64,000 nucleotides of DNA from assembly GCF_009905375.1 (NCBI RefSeq), contig NC_133653.1, positions 61,631,956 to 61,695,955 on the forward strand, in the 5' to 3' direction. The DNA comes from Apium graveolens (Eukaryota; Streptophyta; Magnoliopsida; Apiales; Apiaceae). Positions 32,306-43,500 of the stretch are shown here, piece by piece. The position numbers and the translations under genes were made by a program. Position 1 is the first letter of the stretch, and each line of letters opens with the position of its first letter. Below the pieces are notes generated by a model. It did not search any database. It was not told the DNA's origin and saw only the letters and a program-made list of their open reading frames with translations.

Positions 32306-35300
32306 ATGGCACCTAAGGATTTGATCATAGATGGAGCCAAGTTCGTTCCCAACAACTATGCTACAATCTTAAATCATGATGAAGCTCCATCTGAGTTACA
32401 CTTTGTGCAAGATCTTCTAGCACACAGTGAAATTGGGTATGCATTGACCCAGCCTCAAGTCATTTCCAGCCAACAAGTTCTAACTTTTTGGCGGACTGGG
32501 CATTTTGACAATGGTGGTGCTACTGGTACTCTAAGTATTATTTTCGAAGTAAATGAGGTTGAACATGTGGTAACTCCTGGAGCAGTTCGCAAAGCTCTAC
32601 ATTTACCAGAAGGTTGCATTTTCTCAACAGCGAAGGAACCAGTGTTACAGCAGCTCATGGCCAATTTGGGGTATGAGAAGAGTTTGGCCAAGCTTGGACA
32701 GTTGAATTGAGCACATATGAGAAAGGAATGGAGCTTTTTCTTCGACTGCATCACTAAAGCATTTGGCAATAAGTGTTCCAACTTTGATGCCATTCCAATC
32801 ATGAGTCAGTACATCGGGTATGCTATTATTCACCAAACTCATTTTGATTTTACAAGTGCTGTACTAGGCTTTATTGAGGATAGGATGACAGAGGATAGAA
32901 ATGTAGTTTACTTTGCTAGATTCTGTCAGCTTATATATACCTTTTGCTGAGCTAATGAACCCCAACCAGCCAGTTCTTTCTTTCCACCTTTTAAACTTGC
33001 AAAACGTGCTTTTAATGACTTGGGTAAATGCTGACCTTAAGAAAACGGTGGTTAGACCCTTACAGATACCTCAGTCTGTAAAATAGATCTTGGTAAATGC
33101 TGATCCTCTAACCTACAGATCTGTTTACCCTGATGTACAACCCACCACCACCACCCAGACAACTCAACAACCATCAAAACATACCACACATACACCTCAA
33201 TCTACTACAACCTTATGTCAGATTATATCTCTAAACTTCACAGCTACCTCAACCTTCATCATCAGCACATACTGTGAAGCCTTCATCTTCCAAGCCCAAG
33301 AGGACAAAGACTGTACCTCAGACAACACAGAAGAGAAGGAAGTTTGTTCTGAGAGATGAGTCAGATAATGAGGAACAGGTTCCTGTATCAGAACCTGTTA
33401 TAAAAGAAGCTGAGAAGATCTCTTCTCAGAAGGATACTGGAATTGGGGGATCTAAGCTTCTCAAAAGGCTTAGAAGAATGTCTTATGCTGAAACTCCCAA
33501 GGAATCTACACCTTCAAAGAAAAGAAAGAAACAGAGAGCTCACAGGCCAGCTTCAGATGATGAGGAAGCAGCAGCTAAGGAAGGAGATCAGGAATCTCTG
33601 ATCTCAAAAGAGCCCGAATTTGCTGGAGCTACTGCATCTCCTTCTTCATTGTCCCCAACTCATGAAGCTATTGCTACAGATAAAGTATCTACACCACCTG
33701 TGTCTCCTGTACATGAACCATTATCTACTGAAGACCCAGGCACAAGTGCTGAAATTGATATTCACTAATCTAGTTGTGTCCTGAGGTTCTCTATTTAGAA
33801 GCTTCAACAACAATAAATCCATCAACAACACCACTTACTGATGCTAATGAAACTCCAGAATTGTCTGCAACACCTTCTCTGCATCTAGATGTTGATGATC
33901 AGAATATAGGTGAGCATCAGACTATGGATGTTGATCAGAACTTGGAAGCAGATCAGCACTTAGAGAAGGATGTTGAAGTCTCAATTGCTTCTCATACTAT
34001 TCTTTTAACAGAAGATGCTGATTCTGTCAGTTCTGATGCTGCAAATGCTGATGATACTGGTTATGCTGCTATAAATGCAGATGCTGAAGAAGCTGGTCCT
34101 GCAGGACATGCACCTCAACAGACTGTTTCTAAATCTGAACTAGTCAAGAAGTTTGTTCGAGGAGCAGCACCAGTACCTTGGAGTGAAACTCCTAGAGGAC
34201 AAGAGTGGACTAAGGAATGGAACACAGTTACCTTTATTCCATCTGAAAAAATTCTTGCTGAGCACTTGGCGAAAGCTGATGAGATGTTAATTAATGATGA
34301 TTTCAAGACACAGCTTCGAGTCACTGTATTGAGTACTAGACATCTGCAAGGTCTACATTCAACAACTCATACAAAGATACATAAAATTCAGGAAGAATTG
34401 CTCAAGCAAGAAACAATTAAGAAAATTGACAAGAAAACTTTCTTTCAACCTACCTTTGACAGAGTTGCTTACATTTAGAAGACCCAAGAGAAGCAACAGT
34501 CTCAGATTGATCATATTTTGAAAAATCAAGCTTCTCAGCAATCTCAACTCGATAAAATCCAATCCTCAATGGAATTGCTTGTCTCTCTTCTCTTACCTGC
34601 TGATGCCAAAAAGGGGGAGAAAGTAATTAAGTCCAAATGCAAAACTGTTAAGACACTGAAGGGGAAGGATGATGAAAAAGATGACCAGGGAAACTCTGGA
34701 ATAGGTGGAGGTCATGGTCAAGGTAGTGGTTTCTCATCAAGAAGAGCTGAAGCTACAGGTCATAGAACAAGTTCTAATACTGGAAAAAGAATTATTTCTG
34801 ATAATAGTAAAAGGATAAGTTCTGATGAACTTTTGGATATTGATGAAGAATTATCAAGACAGTTATTTCTTATGGAAAATCCAGGAATGGACTTCGAGAG
34901 TCTAATGGAAGAAGAAGCTAGACTGCAGTCAGAAAAAGTCAAATCTAAGTCTGAAGCTTCTGTTGGTAAAAAGAAACTTCCTAAGGCCAAAGGCATTGTG
35001 ATAAAAGAAAGGACAAATCCTGAAGCAACCAAGGTCAAATCACAATTGCAGATAGATCCAAGGTCCAAGGGCAAATAAAACGTTGGTGAACCTATAAAGG
35101 TTTATGTGCCTCCTGTGGATGAAGAAATAATTGTTGAAGATGCTGATCTTACTCTGACTTCAAGGAAGATTTCTAAGACAACCTCTGACATGGCTCAAGT
35201 TGTTCAGAGTCAAGATATAGTTAGTTCTGATATTACAAAGAAGCAAGTAACCTCTGACATAGCTCAAGTTGACTTGATATCAGAAGATAAGGAAAAGGAA

Positions 35301-36109
35301 ACCTCTGACATTGCTCATGTTAAACCTTCAAAGTTACTCCTACCAGGATTCACCAAAGCCAAACAGACTCAACCTTTGAAGACTACATCAAGTGGTTTTG
35401 AAGCAAGAGTGGTTACTGGAAAGGAAGCAAGAGATAAATCTGGATTGGGTAGTGCTGATGAAAGAAGAGTACAGAACACAACCAATGATCCAACTTCCTT
35501 AAGTGAACCAGGTATTGGAGCAACTCCTGAAAGATTGAATCAACTAGGAATCTGTACAGATGGTTTACCATACCTACTTGAAAGAACACATCTTGTTGTA
35601 CTTCATAACAGATGGTAGGGTTTATCACATAAGGGAAAATGCTATTCCACTGAAGTATTTTAAAGAATTGGAACATGTATTATTCTTACTTCAAGTGAAT
35701 GACAGAATAACAGAAAGTGCTGCAAACTATTTGAAGAATCAAATTCAGAGACAGAAAAGGCTTTATTCTATAAAGTCTGACAGCACATATCTTCCAAGGT
35801 ACAGAGATCACAAGGGTGATATTGTTGAGATGAAGCCTAACTCTGCTAAGATTATAACTACCTTTCTGGGTTATAAGGCTGTAGAATTCAATCTTGAGTC
35901 TGACAAGGCGTATTTGATCAGACTGGATCAGGACTATAAGGAAAGCTAGAATTAATGATCTCAGGGCTGCTATCTTTCAAACTGGTGAAGATTCTGCAGA
36001 ACTTAAAGATGCTAAAAGGAGGATGATTGATGAACTCAGATATGCTGAGAGATGTTTGTTAAAGAACTATCTCAGAACAACTCCTGACATCAGAGAGATC
36101 AGAAAGTGA
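32306..36109 (+). pseudogene. ORF3 (C2), multiply disrupted
   Basis: Starts MAPKDLIIDGAKF at 32306 and aligns with C1 ORF3 to the RK-TGA end at 36107. The N-terminal domain is well conserved in sequence but has TGA at 32708 and 32948, an extra base near 33025 and TAG at 33084. The linker region has further breaks; the coiled-coil part has TAG at 34476; the Lys-rich part has TAA at 35076; an extra base near 35545 and another near 35935 shift the C-terminal domain. Despite this the three ORF3 copies can be aligned end to end, so the ancestral frame is certain. Confidence 0.85.
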
Positions 36110-36312
36110 AGCCAAGTCAAGATCTACAACTGCTCAAATTCTGATATGAATACAGACTGAAGTTGTTATCAGTAGTTAAAGTTGGTAAAGCTTTAAGGAC
36201 TATAAGTTGTAGTTATCTAGTCAAATTCTCATGCATTTATACCTAATATTTTTGACATCATCAAATATCTGTTAAACTTGTATATTATGCTCATTTACAA
36301 GTTGGGGGAGAT
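36110..36312 (+). other. 3' spacer and polypurine tract of C2 (PPT 36297-36312)
   Basis: AT-rich 3' sequence as in C1, ending CAAGTTGGGGGAGAT next to the LTR. Confidence 0.85.
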
Positions 36313-36916
36313 TGTTAGATATATTTGATAATGTCATGACTAATATGATTTATGTTTAGTTTTCAGATCTTACTTAAACAGGACAAATCAGTACTTAACT
36401 GAAATCAGCACTTATACTGAAGTCAGAACTTAAGTTATCAGTACTTAAGTTTCAGGAGATATTGATCATAAGATAATATTAGGACTTGGGAAACGTTCAG
36501 ATAAGGAAGGCGGATGATTAAAAGGAAAAGAAGATCAAGACAAACGTAAGAAAAGATATGCATGAAGAAGGAATTCTATGAAGAATAGAATACTTGGAAG
36601 AAAAGATATATGATTCATATATTTTAGGAAGCAGAATTATATTCCATATCAATTAACGATTATCTTGTAACTGTGTAGTATATAAACACAGACATAGGGT
36701 TTACACTATAAGTGTTATCATTATCGAGAATATTATTCATTGTAACCCTAGCAGCTCTCGTGATATTTGTTCATCACTGAGAGAGGACAGTTCCATACTG
36801 TAATAGAGTTTATTGCTTTGAATAAAGTTTGTTTTTTGTTACTTGTGTTATTAGAATTCGATTTGATTGTGCTATACACTGTATTCACCCCCATCTACAG
36901 TGTGTGTGACCTAACA
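36313..36916 (+). repeat. 3' LTR of copia C2, 604 bp
   Basis: Same ends as the 5' LTR; TATA box 36679-36686 and AATAAA 36821-36826 are kept. About 26 differences from the 5' LTR were counted by eye, including several C-to-A transversions. Confidence 0.95.
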
Positions 36917-37016
36917 TAAAGCAGGGTCATTGCAAATAATATTTCATATACAGGTTTATATATTGTATATGTGTTGTGGACCCCAAACTTCTGACCCGGG
37001 TTTGGAGGGCGCCACA
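36917..37016 (+). repeat. LTR of gypsy A, last ~100 bp
   Basis: Resumes after C2 with TAAAG, the right-hand target duplication, and ends GGGCGCCACA, matching GGGTGCCACA at the end of the B LTR. Confidence 0.85.
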
Positions 37017-37019
37017 GGT

Positions 37020-37031
37020 TAGTATCAGAGC
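37020..37031 (+). other. Decayed primer-binding site of gypsy A
   Basis: TAGTATCAGAGC, one G-to-A change from TGGTATCAGAGC, lies three bases after the LTR end. Confidence 0.8.
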
Positions 37032-39345
37032 TACAGGTTATAAGTCACTGAAACAAGCCTAGATTGTCAGGATTGGGTAGAGGGTTAGGATTAGGAATAG
37101 GAAATAGAAAGATAGGTCATCGTGAGGTTGAGTGCGACTGTATAGTAGGTCTCCGGCACGGTTCGTGTTGCGATTCAGGATTCTTAGCTTGCGACGTGAT
37201 TTCTAGACAACGACAATGGCAAATCCTGATTTTCCCGCATCATCTGATCGTTTGGAGCCTTTCATTTGAGGATTGTCATCTTCTTCTAAATTTGATTTGC
37301 ACTTTGTTCTTCCATCAGTATTAATGGTATTACCTTCTGTTAAGACAGTTGCACCTTTCCAAGTTATTCCACGCTATTCTATTACCTCTTGATATGAGAC
37401 GACCTATTTAAGAAACCTCTATCTATTTATTCTTGTTTTACTAGACATCGGCTGTGAGTGTGTCTTTTCAATTTACCCTACACCCTGTTCTATACCCTAG
37501 TTTAAACTTGTTCTATGAAGCAATTGTATCTATGAGGATGGATTCGGGAGCTGCAGTAAATGGTGAGTATTGAGATACAAATTAAAGTGAGAAGAAGTTT
37601 AGAAAGAAGATTCAAGTATTCCGGAGGATGGCTGTTACCAGGTTATAAGAAGCTATTAGTAATTAGGCCACCCATGACTAGCTTGTGGAATAAAGTAGAT
37701 AAATGTTAAGAAAGAGAGAGTTAGAGGAGATTAGGGATCTGGAGATTTCTTGAAGTTAGATAATGGTGTTATGATGATGTGATATATATTTTAACAAGAT
37801 GATGTGACATTAGCTGACTTGTTGACTATTGGATAGTCTGTTCCACTTAACGATTGCAAAGTTGTTAACGGGAGTATTACCAGTATGGAAGCCTTGAAGT
37901 AAATCCACGAATAAGATAATATGCCACGATAGTTGAAGTTTTCATCGATTAAGGAAGGTAATAGACCCAATGAAGGAGAGTTTATAAATGAAAGTGAATG
38001 GACCTTTGAGTGATCATTTCTTTAACTTGGTATGTGGTTATAAGAAGGACAACAACCAACTCATACGGTAAGGACAACTAGATGTGCGATTTTCGCCATT
38101 TTTAACAAGTTTTCGAAAAAGATTTTTTTTCCCTTATAAAAATTTCTAAAAACCCTTTTGGAATAAAATAAGTTTTAAACATCGGTTGTCAAGTTAATAC
38201 TTGAGTTTCTTGTTTGTTAAAAGACCCAGATTATCTGGAAGGATGCTGTTTCAAACTTAGTATTGCTAATTCGGAGAACGAGGTAACCTGCGATTATAAA
38301 GAAGTTGATTGTTCCTAATAGTAAGGTGCAAGTATTGTTTGATAAGATTAACAACAGAACCAGCGTACGGAATAACTATTCATCCAATTACTGGGATTAT
38401 CAGAGTTCAAGGAATTCACTGATTTAACGGAAGCCTGAGCATTACCGAAGAAGATTGGGAAGATTTCCAGACTTTTCTAAAAGAAGAATATTATTAATAA
38501 AAAGATCGCTATGTTGAATGATTCATGGTTATTCCTAAATTAAAAAAAGGAAACTCAAGGTTATATGATAAGAACAGTCATTATGATCGAATTGTTAAAG
38601 TATTATACGTGTAGGTGCGATGTTACAACGCGAGACTTAACAAGTTAGAATCTACCATAATGCTTAGTTGCGAAGACATTTTAGCATACTTCTAAAGTTG
38701 TTATATGACACAATTGGGATATGATCGATCAAACTCGAAAGATGAATAAAAGCGAAATATGGATGGTGACCAATGGTATCATTCTTGTCCTCAACATTAC
38801 AGCGTATATTCATTTTTAATTCCTAAAAATGTATGAACTCCTTTTCTTAATGCATTCCTTTCAAATTTAATTGTAATCCTCAAGTTTTGCTTTCTGATTG
38901 GGACAAACAGTGTTATGATGAGACACTTTGTCAGAATGACGAAGAGTCGGGTGGGACGCCACCTAATCATGTGCTGTATGCCATACGGTATGAAAGACTG
39001 GCCATCTTAAGTACCAATGTGGTTGTTTCATTCATATTCAAATCATTACTTCTTCTTTCTTTTCAACTCTAAGTCTATTAAACTTGTGAATCCTTCTAGT
39101 TGTTTCGTCTTATAGTTGTTCTTTGCGAGGGCTTTTCAAATAAAAGTCAATGTATTATACACCAAGCGGGCAAAGTCCCATCTACCTCTCATACATGGAA
39201 AGGAAACAAGGGCATATGGCGAGAATTGCAAATCACTAACCCTAGCCAGGGATGCACTAAGAGTCAAGGGGATCTACTTCAATAAGGAATACGTCTTCGA
39301 AAACGGGAATTTGTGATTTTCCTGAGAAATGAGTTATTTTAACAA
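37032..39345 (+). pseudogene. Truncated, decayed internal region of gypsy A (gag-side)
   Basis: Homologous to the B internal region from its PBS (46555) down to about 44195. A short frame at 37216 (MANPDFPASSDRL) matches MADPDFPVSSDHL in B and may be the Gag start, but it hits TGA after about 18 codons. Beyond this no frame stays open. Only the gag-side third of an element is present; homology stops near 39345, where an inverted fragment of the B LTR begins with a few shared bases (AACAACTGAACTC against ACACAACTGAACTC). Confidence 0.7.
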
Positions 39346-40514
39346 CTGAACTCAGGCGCCGGAAAACAAAGATCAAACGCCGGAAAATAATCGAACCCCG
39401 AGGTGGGTTTCTCAGAAAATCGAACAGAAACGCGACCATAGGAACAAGAACAAAGAACTATGTACCAGGACTTAAGACTCATTCAAATTCGAGTGGTAAT
39501 TGAATGGAAAAGAAATGAAAATGGTGAGAGTAAGGAGAGAGATTAGCCGAGTGAAAAAAATGAGGGGATACAGGGGTATAGTTGTGTGTATTATTTTGTT
39601 TTGTTTTGTTTCTTTTTTTTTCTATTCACTCTGCAGCCAACGCGAGGCTTAAACAACACCATTGACTGCCACGTGTCTCATATTTGGGACACGTATTAGT
39701 TAAAAAGGACTGTAGCCCGGTTTCTGTTCCTCGTTTCACAATTTATAGAACCAAGTTACACATAAAATAAACTTGTAAAATTACCAAAATAGTTTTAAAA
39801 TTTTCTAAAAATCCCGAAACCAATAAAATAAAATTTTTATAATTTTTAAAGCATTTTTGAAACACAACTCGTACCCGCTATTTCATAATTAACGAATGGA
39901 GCTGCACTTAAAATAAATTCATAAAATCATGAAAATAGTTTTTAAATGTTACAAATATCCTGAAGTTTATCAAAACATAAATTTTAAAATTTTAAAACAA
40001 TTTTTGAAACGCAATTTATACCCGATTTTCGCAATTAAAGGAATCGACGCGCGGGTAAAATTAATCCCGAAAATTCCCAACATAATTTTAAAATTCTTGA
40101 AATATTTCAAACTTAAATAAATATGAGTTTAATAATTTATGAATAATGCTGGAATTAAATACAGATTTTACAAGTAAACACAATCAGAAAATCATTTAAA
40201 GATAAATAATTAATAAATTATTGATTTCTAAATTTTATAAAATCCCAAAAATAACTATTGTAATTATAGAACCATAAAATGATTTTAAAGACATTTCAAA
40301 TATTTATGCAATTAAATTTACACTAAATCCACATTTGAAATTGAAAATAATTCAATACGACTCCATAATTAATTCACGCGGACAACCCGGTACACCATAA
40401 ATCACATATTAATTAAACAACACACAGCGGTCAAACCCAATACACATATTTTATTTATTTAATAATTTCCATAATCACATTTTTCAATAATTCAAAAATA
40501 CACGAGTCGTTATA
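39346..40514 (-). repeat. 3' LTR of gypsy B, truncated (U3 side only)
   Basis: Aligns with 48812-49991 and starts TATAACGACTCGTG at 40514 directly after the PPT. The remaining ~2.25 kb expected of the LTR is missing and replaced by the A internal region. Confidence 0.88.
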
Positions 40515-40530
40515 TTCCTTCCCTCCTTAA
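40515..40530 (-). other. Polypurine tract of gypsy B
   Basis: Minus strand reads TTAAGGAGGGAAGGAA immediately before the LTR start, fixing the LTR boundary at 40514. Confidence 0.8.
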
Positions 40531-43500
40531 AAGGATTCTGTCCTCAGAATCTGCTCTAACTAAACGAGTGAGGATATTTGTCAAGCATATCTGACTCTAG
40601 TTCCCAAGTAGACTCTTCTACTCGAGGGTTTCAAACGTACTTACTATGGATATACTCTCATTTCCAAGAACTCGCCTTTAACGATCAAGAATTTGGATCG
40701 ATCACTATATGCAGAATAAACTTAGACAAGAGCCCATTGGCTCCTAACCAATCCTTTAATTCAAATCAGATACTTATCGCTTTAACATTGACAGGCAAAA
40801 TACATTATGTGTACACACTGTTGTGACGGTCACATCAACTCATGAACAACTTTACCTATATTTATCAATACCGCGAATGGTTCATTAATTTTAGGACTTA
40901 ACTTGTCCCTTCTACTCAAACTTATCCAGTCTCTTTCAAGATAAAACGTGTACTAACACTACCAGTCCTATTGCTATACTCATATTCTCTCTCAATACAA
41001 TTTCGCCTTCTTTATTTCTCTACTCCGAGCTGCTTCAATCAATATCACTATGCTCTTGGTGTGCTGAATTAACTTAGAATTTGACAACTTTCTTTCTCCC
41101 ACTTTATCTCAATAAAAAATGGGGACCTAAACTTGCGTTCACATGAAGCTTGGTAAAGTGGCATTCCAAAGCTGACATCGATGATAAATGATCATTCCAG
41201 TGTTTCCTTAAAAATCAACCTCTCAACATATCTTACATTTCCTGAATCACTTCCGTACTTTGACCCTGTGTTTAAGGATGATAGGCGGTGCTCGTTTTCA
41301 ACTTGGTTTCCAAACATTTAAACATCTCTTACTCTTTTCCATCAGTTAAGGCTAAAAAGTAATCTCATATATTCACGTATTATCACCTTTAAGTTTTTGA
41401 ACTTAAGATTCCACTCTTTCCAATTCGTTTATTAACTCCTCAGTGGTCTTAATTACATCCAATCATTTCTGTCGGCATAAGGACATCTGTTACCATATGT
41501 CAATGCTTAGGTAGTTGTTAATGGATTAATTCAGAATCTTTTGTTAACCTTAGTCAAAATTTCATTCTTGAAGACTCAACGTATAGTTGTTTTCCTTCTG
41601 ATCTTTGGAGAAAAAATCCTTGGGCATTCCACACAGACTTTCTTATTCCTTGAATAGCTGAAGATGTTATTAATAAATACAATTTGCTTATCCAAGTACT
41701 CCTTATACACCACATTCCTTAATTCCTTATAGCCAACTGATACACTTGTTATTTCATATAATATCACCAGAGCTTGCAATGCTCTTAACTCACTTTAATC
41801 ATAATCTCTGATATGTTCTCAAGTCGGATCTTAAGTTAATCCTCGAGACATAACACACTTCTTAGATTAGGTTTCATAGGTAATCAATCTTTATAGGGGT
41901 CACTTATTCTTATTTGTTGTTTTGTTAAACTCCCGCTAATCAGTACATAATCTCATAGTTTCATTCCTTTTCTCCAACAACATCACTGATACATTTTACG
42001 ATTCGCTTCTTGTAAAACCACTCTTTGGTCTGCCTTGTTCACTAGGCCTCCGATACTTCACCTTAATTCTTTGACATGTCCAACACTTCCAAATCTATTT
42101 TGAAATTCCCTTCTTATACCTGGTTATCACTATTTTTCTTTAAATTTCCATATATCTTGGCATCTCTTCAATAGATTAAATACTTTATATTGTGAATTCC
42201 CTGTGGGATCTCATTTCTTAATTTTTCTACTTGTAGCATCCAAGTGCTGGAAAAAAACCTTGGAATATCGTGATCGTTCTCCTGGGCGCATAAATATCCT
42301 CTTACTAACTGCTAATATCGCGATCCATTATCTTCTCTTGACATCTCTTTTCTTTCCCTTAACAACTTCAACTGAAAAGTCATACTATCGATCCTTGCTC
42401 CTTTTTCGATTATAAACTCCGACTTCCAATTCCAAATTCTAAAATTCCATAGAAAATTCTTCTGGTACAGTTTCTATGTTCGTTTTCTCCTTTTTGCTTA
42501 TCATTTGCCTCTATATTTGCTTTTCCTCGTGAATACATACTTCAACCTCTTATGGTCCGTATAGATCTTACATCTTTCTCTATACATATCATGTTTCCTA
42601 ATCTTTTAAAGCGAATATTATTACTGCTAGTCCCAAATTATGAGTAGGATATTTCTGCTCATAAGGTTTCGATTGTCTGGGTGCATATACAATAACTTTA
42701 TTGTGCTGCATCAACACACATCCTACTCCCTTATGAGAAGCATCACTATAAACTACCAAATCTCCTTGATACCTTTAAAGTGATAAAGCAGGTGTTGTAA
42801 CCATTCTTTCATTTAACTCCGCAAAACTTTCTTCACCCTTCTCCATTTCATATAAACTTCTTACTTTTCCTGGTTAGCTTTGTCAAAGGTATTACAACTT
42901 TCAAGAAATCTTGCACAAATTTTCAGTAATAACCGGTCCATAGTGAAACTTCTCACTTTTGTTGGTGCTTTTGGTCTTTCTTTATTTATAGTAACTTTAA
43001 TCCCTGCTGGATCTCCTTTTGCCTCCTCCTCACTGACTATTTATGCTAAGAAATACGCTTCCTGCTATTAAAGCTTTCATCTTGTAAACTTTACATACAA
43101 TTTCTTTCTTCTCCAACTCCTCAGTTGTCATTAAATGCTTCGCATGGTTCTCCGTTGACTTTAAGTAACACAAATACAACTCATCCATATATTCCCTAAA
43201 GATTCTATCCATCAAGTTTAAATATTATTGGTATATTGGTTAACTCAAATGACATCACTAGAACTTTATAGCAGCAGTACTTAGTTCTGGAAATTATCCT
43301 TGATATGTCCATAGGTTCAATCTCCAATTGGTAACGCCCAAATCTTAAATCAATTTTAGACAATACTTTGATTCTTCTGTTTGATTAAACAAATCAGTAG
43401 TTCGAGGTAACATATACTTACTCTTGATAGTAAACTTGTTGAACTTTCTTTAGTCGACGCATACTCTCATACTTCCATTTTCTTATTAATAATTAGTACT

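Larger units (their letters stand above)
19564..36916 (+). mobile_element. Complete Ty1/copia Sirevirus-like element C2, decayed
   Basis: LTRs 19564-20168 and 36313-36916, PBS 20171-20183, gag, PR-IN-RT-RH, small ORF, ORF3 and PPT are all present in the order seen in C1 and C3. Without the G2 solo LTR the element is about 13.3 kb. The flanks are TAAAT (19559-19563) and TAAAG (36917-36921), a 5-bp target duplication with one change; the uninterrupted homologous site in gypsy B (near 46670) confirms the insertion point. I count about 26 differences between the LTRs by eye, roughly 4%. Every coding region is broken, so it is non-autonomous. Confidence 0.95.
16073..39345 (+). mobile_element. Ty3/gypsy element A (LTR plus truncated internal region), interrupted by copia C2
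   Basis: The LTR runs 16073-19563 and, after C2, 36917-37016; a PBS-like site and 2.3 kb of decayed internal DNA follow to about 39345, where homology to gypsy B in inverted orientation ends and an inverted fragment of the B LTR begins. From about 18600 onward A is clearly homologous to the minus strand of B (47640 down to 44195), but the first 2.5 kb of its LTR are unlike B. A has no 3' LTR. Confidence 0.75.

Noticed and set aside
38887..39072. 61-codon ORF conserved between gypsy A (plus) and B (44470-44655, minus)
   Set aside because: The DNA of A and B is similar enough that a short frame stays open by descent; it matches no expected gag or pol motif and the neighbouring frames are full of stops.
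39929..40120. 63-codon Lys/Phe/Ile-rich ORF duplicated at 49406-49597
   Set aside because: Both copies are the two LTRs of gypsy B; AT-rich DNA gives such frames by chance.
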